A stretch of DNA of 17,512 nucleotides from Opitutales bacterium (GCA_021772595.1 JAJFLS010000590.1:1-17512); one strand, 5' to 3'; shown: positions 1-8,446, numbered from the stretch's first letter. Numbers and translations are program-made. The notes: generated by a model from the sequence alone, not told the origin.

Positions 1-74
1 GGATCGACTGCCAGGCGGTCCGCATTGCCAAAGAAAAACCAACGCACACGGACCGCCTGGCAGTCAGTCCCTAC
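1..74. repeat. GTAGG-headed REPIN-like palindrome (family A, copy 1, left end cut by window)
   Basis: Perfect 16-bp inverted repeat: GACTGCCAGGCGGTCC at 6-21 and its reverse complement at 50-65, separated by a 28-nt loop. The right arm is followed by AGTCCCTAC, which reads GTAGGGACT on the other strand. The left flank begins GGATC at base 1, so the matching GTAG head probably lies just outside the window. The same stem core (GACTGCCAGGC) and the same layout recur at 10978-11054. It lies 4 bp beyond the stop codon of the minus-strand gene, so it may also act as a transcript-end hairpin. Confidence 0.8.
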
Positions 75-78
75 CTCC

Positions 79-1596
79 TCACTCTCGTGGAATCACGATC
101 GCTTTTTGCTCGCGGGCTAGACGGTCTTTTAGGTCGCTCGGCGCTTCTCTCCAGACTTCGTTGATCCATTCTTGGGCGGAGGCGTCGTCGATTTTTCGCC
201 AGTGTCGGTAGTAGCGCGCTACGGCGTCGTTGCGTGCAGTTGTATCCGAAATTCCCATCGACAAATCGATCGCTGACAAAATATCGTCTTGGCTCACCAC
301 GTCGGCTAGACTTCTACGCGCCTGATCCACGACGTCTGACGGCTCTGCGTTTTCCACCCAATCCTGCATTCCGCCGCGGTCGACGGCACCCCAGGAATTG
401 AACGCTCCTTTTAGTCCCGCTTGCGCTTCCTCGAGCGGCAATTCGGCCAGCCATTCGATCGCCCGGTCGGGCTCCAAGGCGCCCCAAGTCGTTCCCAAAT
501 GAGCGATCACTTGTCCGCGCATCGAATCGTCACCAATAGTCGCGGCCCACTGCACCGCCGCTTCGATATCGCGCGTGGCCCAAACCGTAGCCAGCGTTCC
601 AGCGGCCTGATCGCGAATCGCTCCATCGGGCAAAGTCGCGACCCACTCCGCGGTCGACGCCGGATCGGATGTCCCCCACACGTCGGCGATCACCGTCGCC
701 AAATCCAACCCCTCCGGCTCCGATGCGGAAGCGACTTCAGAGAAAAATTCCGCCGCCTCTTGAGGATCTTGGCGGGCCCACTCAACCGCAACCGCAACTG
801 CCGCCGCTCTGCGCGAGCTCGCATAGGGAATGTCCATCGCCCACTCCGCCGCCTCTTTAGGCTCTTGCTCCGCCCAAGTCGTGCCCACCGCGCTCAATAG
901 CGGTTGGGTAGCAGACCTCGATTCGATGACCCATTTGGAGGCCAAATCTGGATTGCGCCGGGTCCAACCCACCATGAGATCGGTCAAAGCCTGCTCGCGC
1001 AGCGGACCGGAAAGATTTTGCTCAGTCCAAACGCGCGCGTCCTGCGGATCGTCCGCAGCCCACTTGTTCACCACCAGGCCGATTAATTCGGATTGCATCA
1101 AACCTGGATTGAAATTCCGTTTCGCATGGGCGAGCGCCGATTCCGGATCTACCTCCGACCAGACGCCGAACAGTCCGCGGTGAAAATCCACGCGATCCTG
1201 CAGGCGCTTTATCGACACGCCCATCTCGAGAGCCGCCTTTAAATCGTTTCGTGCTCCATCCGCTCCGGCCTGACGAAAGAAGCTCGCCCGTTCGTCCGGA
1301 TCTACCGTAGCAAACGCCGCTTTCAGGTCGTCCTCGAGCGAGGCCCGCCCCGTCCGCGAAGGCCGGTCAGATCGGTTGACCCCTGGGGACAAAAATTCCG
1401 AGCGGTCGGACGCCTCTTCCCGCGCAGCGGCGACCGAACGCTCCGGCTCGGTGTTGACGGAAGAATGGATGACTCGATAGCCGATGACGCCGCAAAGCGC
1501 CCCCGTCCCAAACAGAAGCGCGTTCGCGAGCCAAGATCCGTTCGTCAACCGCATCATCGATCCGTCAGGCCGCAGCCCCTTCTTGCATGACTCCAT
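79..1596 (-). CDS. Membrane-anchored W-A-x-x-D-P-x-x-A repeat protein, function unknown
   Basis: A 505-aa protein I cannot assign to a named family. Near the N-terminus is one hydrophobic segment (about residues 22-43, WLANALLFGTGALCGVIGYR), which suggests an inner-membrane anchor or uncleaved signal. A Ser/Glu/Arg-rich linker follows to about residue 85. The rest is roughly ten degenerate repeats of about 30-40 residues with the pattern W-A-x-x-D/E-P-x-x-A-x-x-W, ending in short L-P-x-x-x-x-R turns. The pattern suggests paired helices stacked as a TPR/HEAT-like solenoid, probably outside the cytoplasm. Similar proteins of unknown role are common in Verrucomicrobia (from memory). I kept the first ATG at 1594-1596. 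ATGs at codons 14 and 15 are equally plausible, since none has a clear Shine-Dalgarno. It is transcribed divergently from the GloVer gene. No enzyme motif was seen; a scaffold or protein-binding role is only a guess. Confidence 0.75.
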   Translation of the reverse strand: MESCKKGLRPDGSMMRLTNGSWLANALLFGTGALCGVIGYRVIHSSVNTEPERSVAAAREEASDRSEFLSPGVNRSDRPSRTGRASLEDDLKAAFATVDPDERASFFRQAGADGARNDLKAALEMGVSIKRLQDRVDFHRGLFGVWSEVDPESALAHAKRNFNPGLMQSELIGLVVNKWAADDPQDARVWTEQNLSGPLREQALTDLMVGWTRRNPDLASKWVIESRSATQPLLSAVGTTWAEQEPKEAAEWAMDIPYASSRRAAAVAVAVEWARQDPQEAAEFFSEVASASEPEGLDLATVIADVWGTSDPASTAEWVATLPDGAIRDQAAGTLATVWATRDIEAAVQWAATIGDDSMRGQVIAHLGTTWGALEPDRAIEWLAELPLEEAQAGLKGAFNSWGAVDRGGMQDWVENAEPSDVVDQARRSLADVVSQDDILSAIDLSMGISDTTARNDAVARYYRHWRKIDDASAQEWINEVWREAPSDLKDRLAREQKAIVIPRE

Positions 1597-1826
1597 CTAG
1601 ACTTTTTGTCTGATATCTCGATCTTCCCATTAACACTCGCAGCGAAAGTCTGTTCCCATTGAAGTTTATTGTAGTATCGTCTGCTTTTTCTCCATCGCAA
1701 TTAAGAGTTCGTAACGAATTAGTTACCAAATCAAAATAGCGCTCCATCGGGCGTTGCGCCAATAATCAACTCATGGCATCCTATTCGAAGAAAGACCCGA
1801 AATTTCGACCACGCCGCTTTCGCGAC

Positions 1827-1850
1827 GTAGCTACACCGAGAATTCGGTGT
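1827..1850. repeat. GTAG-headed short hairpin upstream of the GloVer gene
   Basis: GTAGCT at 1827-1832 is followed by a 7-bp stem, ACACCGA (1833-1839) and TCGGTGT (1844-1850), with a GAAT loop. The GTAG-then-hairpin layout resembles the other GTAG elements in the window. It overlaps an alternative GTG start at 1849, which favours the ATG at 1867. It could instead be an operator or leader hairpin. The remaining intergenic DNA (about 1597-1826) holds no promoter I can defend. Confidence 0.4.
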
Positions 1851-1866
1851 GGCAGATAACCAATCT

Positions 1867-4596
1867 ATGTTCAGACGGTTCTCCAGAAACGCGAAACGAC
1901 TCGTCGCGGCCCTTCTGCCTCTCGTTGCGGCGCTTTTCGCCGCGGGTGAAAATGGGTTTCAATACGAGCTGATCTCCGAGCTGGAGCGACCCGGAGCTCA
2001 GCCAATGGGCGCCATCCTCGAACACAGCGATGGCAATCTCTACGGGACCACCCTGGCCGGTGGAGCCTTCAACCAGGGAACTGTCTTCCTTATCGGAACG
2101 AACAACGCGCTCGAGACTCTCCACTCTTTTTCTGGCGAGAATGGAGCCGCGCCAATCGCGGGTCTCGCGGAGGGATTGGACGGCACTCTATACGGGACAA
2201 CTTCCGAAGGTGGCGCCCAGGGATTCGGCGTCGCGTTCAAGATAACTCCTGCCGGCGCCTTCACCAAGCTCCTCGACTTCACCGGCGAAACCGGAGCCGC
2301 CAAAGGATCCGTTCCCAACGCTCTCGTCCAGCACCCCAACGGCACACTGTACGGCACGACCCAAGCAGGCGGAGCGAATTCCGCTGGTACTGCGTTCGCC
2401 CTCACCCCAGGCGGAACGATCACGACTCTAATCGAGTTCAGCGACGACGTCGCCCCGGCACCCGGTCGCATACCCGTGGGAGCTTTGGCGATTCATGACG
2501 ACAAGCTTTACGGCATGACCCAAGCCGGAGGAGACGCCAATCAGGGAACCATTTTCCGGCTGACCACTGCGGGCGCCTTCGAGCTATCCCGCTCATTCAC
2601 CGGAACGAGCGGAGCCCAAGCCGGTTCGCTCCCCAGCGGCAGCCTTCTCCTTCACAGCGATGGTTCGCTCTACGGAACGACCGAACGCGGCGGCGCGAAT
2701 GGAACCGGAGTCGCGTTCACCTTAACGACCGCCGCGTCTCCTGTATTCAATTTACTGCATACATTTGCCGACGCCTCGGGCTCCCAGCCTTCGGGGCGGC
2801 TCGCCCAAGGGCTCGATAACAATCTTTACGGCACGACCGTAGTCGGAGGCGCTGGCGGCTGGGGAACGATCTATCGGCTCACGACCGCCGGCAGCCATAG
2901 CGTTCTCGCCAATTTCACTAACGACTCGGGCACCACTCAAGGCGCCAGCCCACGAGGCGGGTTCGAGACCGGCACGGACGGCACACTATTTGGAACGAGC
3001 ACCGCCGGAGGCCCTGGACAGCGCGGCGTTGTATTCAAGACCTCGAACAACACGACCTATGGACTCGTCTCCAGCTTCACCACAGAGCTCGGATGGAGCC
3101 CTTCCGGTGCGCCCATTTCGGACCGTTCCGGAAACCTCATTTTTCCGATGGCGGAAGGCGGTCCGACCGGAAGCGGGTCTATCGTGAGCGTCGATACGAA
3201 TGCAACGCTTTCCCTTGAAATCGAACTCGGCGGAGATCTCGGAGCCAGTCCATTAGGAACGCTCTTAGATACGGGAACCGAGTTTATCGGCGTCACGACA
3301 GAGGGCTCCTCTTCAGGTCGTGGTGGCGTTTTCAAGTTCAATTCAAATGCCGACAAAAGCTTGCTCGCTCCTCTGACTTCCACAGCCGGCGAGGCAAGTA
3401 GCGGCCCACTACTGAAAGCCGCAAACGGGAACTTCTTTGGCGTTTCGCGCAAAGGAGGATTCGCCAACAAGGGAGTCATTTTCAAAATCGACGGCGCAGG
3501 AGTTTTGAGCCGAGCGTTCTCCTTCTCTGGCGCTACCGGCACCAAAAAAGGCGCACGGCCAATTGCTCCATTAGTTCAAACCGGTGATGGGCAAATCTAC
3601 GGGCTCACGCGATTTAGCGAGTTCATCCCGAATGTCTCGTCCGACAATTCCGGTACGCTCTTCAAGATCGATTCGCTCGGAGCGATGAGCTCCGTGATCG
3701 AGTTTTCGGATACAAGCGCTCACAACCCAAGCAGCGGCCTCGCGCTCGCTGCCAATGGCAAATACTATGCCACCACATTGGCGAGCGGCACCTCCGGCGA
3801 CGGAGCCGTTATCGAATTCGATAGTGCAACTCAGCTATGGTCGACCGCCGCTTCCTTTGACGCGGCAACGACCGGTAGCCAGCCAGACGGCCCATTGCTC
3901 GCGGCTGCCGACGGAAATTTCTACGGGTTCGCCACCGCCGGTGGAAACGGCTTCGGCGCCGTCTACCGATTTGATCCCGAATCGCAGAATCTCGATTGCC
4001 TAGTCGCTTTTACTGGCGCCGACGGTCCCCAACCGGGTATCCCTTTTCTGGATCTCGGAGCGGATCGTCCTTTACGCGGCGGACTTGAAATCGGAAGCGA
4101 TGGCCAGCTCTACGGCGTCACACCCGGAGGAGGTTCGCAAGGTGGCGGCGTCGTGTTTCGCATTCGGTTATCTTCGTCCTTGGGTGATTGGAAGCAGGAG
4201 TTTCTCGGCGACGCAAACGCGCTCGATAGCGGCGATCCTGACAAGGATGGCTTGAGCAATCTAGAAGAGTACCTCTTCGGTAAACTCCCCCAGAAACCGG
4301 ACAACCGGCAGGCCGTCCTTTCGCTTTCGATTGCCGAGCTGAATGGAAGCAGGCAGGCGCTCCAGTTTTCTCGGGATCGGTCGCGAAACGATATCGACAT
4401 CTTCGTCGAGGCTTCCGCCTCGCCTGCCGGGCCGTGGACCACAATCGCCCAGAGCTTGGGTGGCACCGTCTTTTCCGGCGCGGCCGTCTCCCAAATCCTA
4501 GAAACGAATGCCAACATCGAGATGATCCGCATTCACGACACGAAAATCCCATCATCTGGAGAAAAGCGATTCCTCAGACTTCGTATCACTCCGTAA
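1867..4596 (+). CDS. GloVer-type tandem repeat secreted protein with EF-hand-like C-terminal region
   Basis: A 909-aa exported protein. Residues 1 to about 26 form a signal peptide: an Arg/Lys-rich start, then LVAALLPLVAALFAAG. The body is about 14 tandem units of some 45-55 residues with the core L-Y-G-T-T-x-x-G-G-x-x-x-x-G-T-V-F-x-L. This is the hallmark of the 'choice-of-anchor tandem repeat GloVer-containing protein' family (TIGR03803 type) and most likely folds as a beta-propeller-like array. Later units degrade (for example F-F-G-V-S-R-K-G-G and Y-Y-A-T-T-L-A-S-G). After the repeats comes a calcium-loop-like segment, D-P-D-K-D-G-L-S-N-L-E-E-Y, and a C-terminal beta domain ending F-L-R-L-R-I-T-P, a tail style frequent in Verrucomicrobia secreted proteins. 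GTG at 1849 would add six residues, but it sits inside a hairpin, so I chose ATG 1867. No catalytic residues were recognised. A surface adhesion or binding role is inference. Confidence 0.85.
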   Translation: MFRRFSRNAKRLVAALLPLVAALFAAGENGFQYELISELERPGAQPMGAILEHSDGNLYGTTLAGGAFNQGTVFLIGTNNALETLHSFSGENGAAPIAGLAEGLDGTLYGTTSEGGAQGFGVAFKITPAGAFTKLLDFTGETGAAKGSVPNALVQHPNGTLYGTTQAGGANSAGTAFALTPGGTITTLIEFSDDVAPAPGRIPVGALAIHDDKLYGMTQAGGDANQGTIFRLTTAGAFELSRSFTGTSGAQAGSLPSGSLLLHSDGSLYGTTERGGANGTGVAFTLTTAASPVFNLLHTFADASGSQPSGRLAQGLDNNLYGTTVVGGAGGWGTIYRLTTAGSHSVLANFTNDSGTTQGASPRGGFETGTDGTLFGTSTAGGPGQRGVVFKTSNNTTYGLVSSFTTELGWSPSGAPISDRSGNLIFPMAEGGPTGSGSIVSVDTNATLSLEIELGGDLGASPLGTLLDTGTEFIGVTTEGSSSGRGGVFKFNSNADKSLLAPLTSTAGEASSGPLLKAANGNFFGVSRKGGFANKGVIFKIDGAGVLSRAFSFSGATGTKKGARPIAPLVQTGDGQIYGLTRFSEFIPNVSSDNSGTLFKIDSLGAMSSVIEFSDTSAHNPSSGLALAANGKYYATTLASGTSGDGAVIEFDSATQLWSTAASFDAATTGSQPDGPLLAAADGNFYGFATAGGNGFGAVYRFDPESQNLDCLVAFTGADGPQPGIPFLDLGADRPLRGGLEIGSDGQLYGVTPGGGSQGGGVVFRIRLSSSLGDWKQEFLGDANALDSGDPDKDGLSNLEEYLFGKLPQKPDNRQAVLSLSIAELNGSRQALQFSRDRSRNDIDIFVEASASPAGPWTTIAQSLGGTVFSGAAVSQILETNANIEMIRIHDTKIPSSGEKRFLRLRITP

Positions 4597-4731
4597 CCTT
4601 AAATTTCCATGGAAACACAGTCGCCGCCCACTACGAAAACCAACCATCTTGTTACGCTTCCGGATTTGTGTTCTCAGCCAAAACGAACGATACCTTTAAG
4701 GACAATCCAAAACCGTAAAGATAACTTAATT

Positions 4732-6138
4732 ATGAAAACGCAAAGCCACCTACTCAAACGAGTTGCCTTTCCATTGGCTGTGTTTTCTGGATCTCTAATT
4801 CCATTGTTCGGAGAAGATGGCCCCGATGCCCCTGATCTCGATGGAGACGGCATCCCAAATATCGTCGACACCGACATCGACAACGACGGCCTGCCAAACG
4901 CGGTCGATCCGAATGTCGACGGAGGCATCGCCCTTACTGGCCCATACAAAGGCAAGTACATCGGTGATCATCTGAATAACGACAACCCCGCCGAAGACGA
5001 CATCGACGGCGACGATCAACGCGACGACTCGCTTGGCGAAATCGACATCGACGGAGACGGCCTCGAGGACGACGACGATTTCGAAAAGGACATCGACGGA
5101 GACGGTCGAGACGACGATCTGCCGACCGAGCTAGACATCGACGGAGACGGTCGCAATGACGACGACGATAAAGAAGACGATATCGACGGAGACGGCTTCG
5201 ATGATGACGACGACGAAAACGAACACGACATCGACGGCGATGGACTCAGCGACGACATCGACGAAGACATTGACGGCGACGACCGTTTGAACTCCGGCGA
5301 TCTAGACGACGATACCGATGGCGACGGTCTTTCAAATGACGATCCTAACGAAGATAATTCCGATGGGGACAGCCTAAATGATTCCGAGGACTCCGACGAC
5401 GACAACGACGGCGAGTACGACGACGACGATCTCGACCACCACCCGGAAGACGACGAAGAAGAAGTCGAAGTGGATCTCGCCGCAGGCCCCGGCGCGAATT
5501 CCGAGAGCGAAGGAAGAGTTAAAATCCAGAACTTCGGCACAGGCGAAACCGAATTCGAGATCGACATTAAAGACGTTCCCGCTGGCGACTACGACATCGT
5601 GATCGATGGAGTATCGCGAGGAATCCTCACCGCCGAAGGCGAAGGAAACGAGGCGGAAGGAGAAGTCGAATTCGAAACCAATCCAGACGACGAAGACGAA
5701 CGCCTCCTGGACTTCGAAGTTTTCAGCCTGCCTATAGAAATCAGGCGAGATGGAGTCGTCTACTTTTCCGGTACCATACCCACTCCTCCCGAAGGAGGTG
5801 GCTCGCAAACCGGAGGCGACCTCATCAACCTCGGAACTGCTCCCCCATCTATTGTAGGGCTTTCTTGGGTACTCGACGACGACAGCCCATCGGACCGCTT
5901 GGACTTCATCACCGAGACAACCGGAAACGAAGTTGATCTTCCGGAATCCACCGATATCGATGCATTCACATACGCCTACAACGTGGCAAACGTTACAGAA
6001 GCGAGCCTGGTCATCACGTTCGCGCCAGATCGATGGGATGAATACAGTCTGAATTTCGACAACAGCTCCTACATCGTCACTGAATACAAAGACGGAGTAA
6101 TCGATAAGCGCGACGCAGGAATTCTGAAAACCGGCTAG
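4732..6138 (+). CDS. Asp-rich thrombospondin type 3-like calcium-binding repeat protein
   Basis: A 468-aa exported, extremely acidic protein. ATG 4732 gives a good signal peptide (MKTQSHLLKR, then a hydrophobic stretch ending about L-F-G at residue 27). An upstream in-frame ATG at 4609 would bury it. Residues about 35-240 are a run of D-I-D-G-D-G-x-x-D-D units, the calcium-binding loop of thrombospondin type 3 repeats, here almost without other content. Two beta-rich segments follow. Residues about 255-355 include D-V-P-A-G-D-Y-D-I-V-I-D-G-V and end V-V-Y-F-S-G-T-I. Residues about 375-468 contain F-x-Y-A-Y-N-V-A-N-V-T-E-A-S-L and D-E-Y-S-L-N-F. Both resemble small beta domains seen in Verrucomicrobia secreted proteins. 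No cysteine is visible in the mature part. It lies about 100 nt upstream of the DUF3570 gene on the same strand, so it may be the first gene of that operon, but coupling is unproven. Calcium binding and surface location are inferred from the repeats. Confidence 0.8.
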   Translation: MKTQSHLLKRVAFPLAVFSGSLIPLFGEDGPDAPDLDGDGIPNIVDTDIDNDGLPNAVDPNVDGGIALTGPYKGKYIGDHLNNDNPAEDDIDGDDQRDDSLGEIDIDGDGLEDDDDFEKDIDGDGRDDDLPTELDIDGDGRNDDDDKEDDIDGDGFDDDDDENEHDIDGDGLSDDIDEDIDGDDRLNSGDLDDDTDGDGLSNDDPNEDNSDGDSLNDSEDSDDDNDGEYDDDDLDHHPEDDEEEVEVDLAAGPGANSESEGRVKIQNFGTGETEFEIDIKDVPAGDYDIVIDGVSRGILTAEGEGNEAEGEVEFETNPDDEDERLLDFEVFSLPIEIRRDGVVYFSGTIPTPPEGGGSQTGGDLINLGTAPPSIVGLSWVLDDDSPSDRLDFITETTGNEVDLPESTDIDAFTYAYNVANVTEASLVITFAPDRWDEYSLNFDNSSYIVTEYKDGVIDKRDAGILKTG

Positions 6139-6171
6139 ACTCGAAATCCGGTAATCCAACGTTTTCAAAAA

Positions 6172-6187
6172 GCCGATCCGAATCGGC
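6172..6187. other. Small hairpin in the leader of the DUF3570 operon
   Basis: GCCGAT (6172-6177) and ATCGGC (6182-6187) form a 6-bp stem with a CCGA loop, 33 nt after the preceding stop codon and just before the DUF3570 start region. On the plus strand it is preceded by an A-run but not followed by T residues, so it does not look like an intrinsic terminator for plus-strand transcripts. It might be an RNA-stability or leader element. Confidence 0.35.
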
Positions 6188-6235
6188 ACCAGGCGAATTG
6201 TGTCCCCATCACGCAACAGCCTACCAAAATCACAC

Positions 6236-7447
6236 ATGAAGCTCCTCGAAAAATCATTTCAGCCATGGAAAGGCTCATCCTGCGGCCGCCCGCAAAGGCG
6301 GTCGCTATGCCTCCTCGCCCTCAGGGAAAACTTTCTGGCTGTGACGATTGCTTTACTCCTATTCAAACGAGCCTCCGCCGAAGATCACGTATCCGTCAAG
6401 TGGCAGGACTACAGCGAGGACAATAACAGGATCCGCGTCATATCCAAATACCTGGGTATCGACAAATCAGTTACGGAGAATTTCCGGATTAAATTCCACG
6501 CGGTTAACGACGCCATTACCGGTGCCACTCCATCTGGATCGCCTGACGAAGATGGTTCGGTCCCTCTCAGCGAAATGTCCGACGAGCGCGAATCTGTCGT
6601 AACTGATTTCGAATGGACGCATGGAACTGGAAGCACCGTTTTCCAATACTCGAGAAGCAAGGAAAGCGATTTTCTCTCCATCGGCTACGCCCTAACCCAG
6701 GTTAAAGAATTCAACAATCGCAACACGCGCCTCAGCCTTGGCGTATCGTATGTTGACAACGAGGTTTTCGCAGCGTTCATGCCAATGACTGAACTGAAGG
6801 ACAGCACGGATCTATTCGTCGGACTCACTCAAGTCATCGATCCGAATACGCTTTTTACAGTTAACCTGAGCCACGGCGAGTCCGACGGATTTCTCAGCGA
6901 TCCATACAAAACGATCCTCCAGAACACCGAGATCGTTCCAGGTCTTTTCCTTCCTCTCACTTATCAAGAAAATCGACCCGACAATCGTAGCAAAGATATC
7001 CTGTATCTAAATACTAAGCGCTACTTCAACTCTTTGAGAGCCAGTATGGATATCGGATACCGCTATTTCACCGATTCCTGGAACGTGGATAGCCACACTA
7101 TTGACATCGAATGGCACCAGAAGATCGGCGAGAAATTTCGACTCTCTCCAAAGCTGCGCTTCTACCGACAAACTGCCGCTGACTTCTACACGCTCGATCT
7201 ATCGGGAGCTAACTTTATCGCTTCCGACAATCCAAACGGCCTAGCTCCCCACTATTCTGCAGACTACCGTCTCGCGAAATTGGAGACACTCACTTACGGC
7301 CTAAAGGCTCTGTATCAAATCGCGAATCGCGTAACGCTTGATGCCAATTTCGAGCGCTACGACATGTCCGGCAAGGATGGGCGCACGCCAGCAGAAGCTT
7401 TCCCAGATGCCGATGTGCTCACTCTCGGAATTAATATTGAATTCTAG
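6236..7447 (+). CDS. DUF3570 family outer-membrane beta-barrel protein with FMN-attachment-like motif
   Basis: A 403-aa exported protein. The start is ATG 6236; GTG 6200 would add 12 residues and has AGGCG just upstream. An unusually long basic leader precedes the hydrophobic core (F-L-A-V-T-I-A-L-L-L-F), with a likely cut after A-S-A at residue 48. Amphipathic beta strands with many Tyr/Phe/Asp continue to the end, and the last residue is Phe (T-L-G-I-N-I-E-F), the classic signature of barrels inserted by BAM. Length, the opening S-V-K-W-Q-D-Y and the neighbours (ApbE, thioredoxin, DUF4266) fit the DUF3570 family of unknown function. Residues 92-98 read D-A-I-T-G-A-T, matching the Dxx(S/T)GA(T/S) consensus for covalent FMN attachment by ApbE, which would place FMN on Thr98. 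From memory a similar S/T-G-A-T-P segment recurs in family members. That the protein is flavinylated is inference; the usual FMN_bind domain is not recognisable around the motif. Confidence 0.8.
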   Translation: MKLLEKSFQPWKGSSCGRPQRRSLCLLALRENFLAVTIALLLFKRASAEDHVSVKWQDYSEDNNRIRVISKYLGIDKSVTENFRIKFHAVNDAITGATPSGSPDEDGSVPLSEMSDERESVVTDFEWTHGTGSTVFQYSRSKESDFLSIGYALTQVKEFNNRNTRLSLGVSYVDNEVFAAFMPMTELKDSTDLFVGLTQVIDPNTLFTVNLSHGESDGFLSDPYKTILQNTEIVPGLFLPLTYQENRPDNRSKDILYLNTKRYFNSLRASMDIGYRYFTDSWNVDSHTIDIEWHQKIGEKFRLSPKLRFYRQTAADFYTLDLSGANFIASDNPNGLAPHYSADYRLAKLETLTYGLKALYQIANRVTLDANFERYDMSGKDGRTPAEAFPDADVLTLGINIEF

Positions 7448-7453
7448 AATATC

Positions 7454-8446
7454 ATGGCGAGCGCTATAACAGATAGAATCGGAAAACGTATCGAAGCCCA
7501 ATTGGCATTCGACGATTCGTCTCGTCTTTTTAATCTTCGCTTCCCCGCCATGGGTACGAATTGTCGAGCGCTCTTCCATTCCAATTCGCGTCAGGCTGCG
7601 ACCGACTTTTCTTTGGCAACTACACAATGGGTCGCAGATTTCGAGACGAAGTATTCGAGATTTCGCGACGACAGCATGATCAGTGGCATCAATCGATTGG
7701 CTGGTATTTGCGAAATGGAGATCGATCTCGAAGCGAGCCACATATTCGATCTTTGTGGCGAGCTCTTCTTCGCCTCTGGCGGACTTCTAGATGCTACTGC
7801 TTTGCCCGTAATGGAGCTTTGGAACCTGGGTTCTCCTCCTTACAGAATACCCGATGACAATGAAATTGCCGAAGCCCTCGACCTCGTAGGCTGGGGCAAG
7901 GTGGAACGCTCTTCGAACGGAATCTACCTTCCAATTACTGGCATGAAGTTGGACATCGGCGGATTCGGGAAAGAGTTCGCCGTCGATCGCGTTTCTGAGA
8001 TTGCTGTGCAACTCGGGATCGAATCGTTCCTCATCGATTTCGGTCGCGACATTCGACTCGGAGAGCCGCCGCCAAGACTAGATTTCTGGAATGTTGGCAT
8101 CGCCGATCCAGCCAATCCCCACCAATCCAATGGCACCCTTCATCTCCACAGCAAAGCGGTCGCCACTTCCGGAAACTACATACGCAATTTCGAGCACGAA
8201 GGGAAAACATACGGCCACATCATCGACCCTCGATCAGGTCGACCAATCGCACGATCCACTTTAACTGCCACTGTCATCGCCAACACCTGCATCGAAGCAG
8301 GAAGATTATCCACAACCGCATGCATCCTCGGTCTCGAAGAGGGACTCGAATCCATCGAAAGTTCCTACGCCTCCGAAGGAACAATTTCGTATAACAACAA
8401 ACTTCTAACAACTTCCGGATTCTATGAATACGCACAGATCAACTAA
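7454..8446 (+). CDS. apbE: ApbE-like FAD:protein FMN transferase, variant active site
   Basis: A 330-aa protein of the ApbE family. These Mg-dependent enzymes cleave FAD and link FMN to a Ser/Thr of a target protein. Family landmarks: F-P-A-M-G-T (MGT at 33-35), D-I-G-G-F-G-K (167-173) with A-V-D to 178, A-T-S-G-N-Y, and H-I-I-D-P-R-S-G (H255, D258). Several normally conserved positions differ. The usual G-G-D is G-R-D (197-199). The G-K-G-Y region is G-K-E-F. The metal-site A-D-A-L-S/T is A-G-R-L-S-T, with Gly283 where an Asp is expected. No signal peptide or lipobox is present: the start is hydrophilic and the upstream codons are closed by the DUF3570 stop, so it looks cytoplasmic, unlike many ApbEs. 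It starts 6 nt after DUF3570 and its end overlaps the thioredoxin gene by 23 nt, indicating translational coupling. It may be a specialised transferase or a partly degenerate one. Confidence 0.88.
   Translation: MASAITDRIGKRIEAQLAFDDSSRLFNLRFPAMGTNCRALFHSNSRQAATDFSLATTQWVADFETKYSRFRDDSMISGINRLAGICEMEIDLEASHIFDLCGELFFASGGLLDATALPVMELWNLGSPPYRIPDDNEIAEALDLVGWGKVERSSNGIYLPITGMKLDIGGFGKEFAVDRVSEIAVQLGIESFLIDFGRDIRLGEPPPRLDFWNVGIADPANPHQSNGTLHLHSKAVATSGNYIRNFEHEGKTYGHIIDPRSGRPIARSTLTATVIANTCIEAGRLSTTACILGLEEGLESIESSYASEGTISYNNKLLTTSGFYEYAQIN

Noticed and set aside
421..900. Plus-strand open frame opposite the minus-strand repeat protein.
   Set aside because: Arg/Pro/Ser-rich composition, entirely inside a better-supported gene on the other strand.
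4834..5455. Regularly spaced repeats that could be mistaken for a CRISPR array.
   Set aside because: Units are short, in frame, variable in spacing and encode D-x-D-G-D-G calcium loops; no uniform repeats with unique spacers.
5016..5567. Long Ser/Pro-rich open frame on the minus strand.
   Set aside because: It is the complement of the GAC/GAT-rich Asp repeats; low complexity keeps the antisense frame open. No start signal or independent protein pattern.
6172..6187. Hairpin as an intrinsic terminator between the Asp-rich and DUF3570 genes.
   Set aside because: Stem of only 6 bp and no T-run on the plus strand; the T-run is on the opposite strand, where no gene ends.
5374..6237. Open frame of 287 codons on the minus strand under the Asp-rich gene.
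   Set aside because: It lies wholly opposite a well-supported secreted protein and shows Val/Phe-rich composition typical of an antisense shadow.
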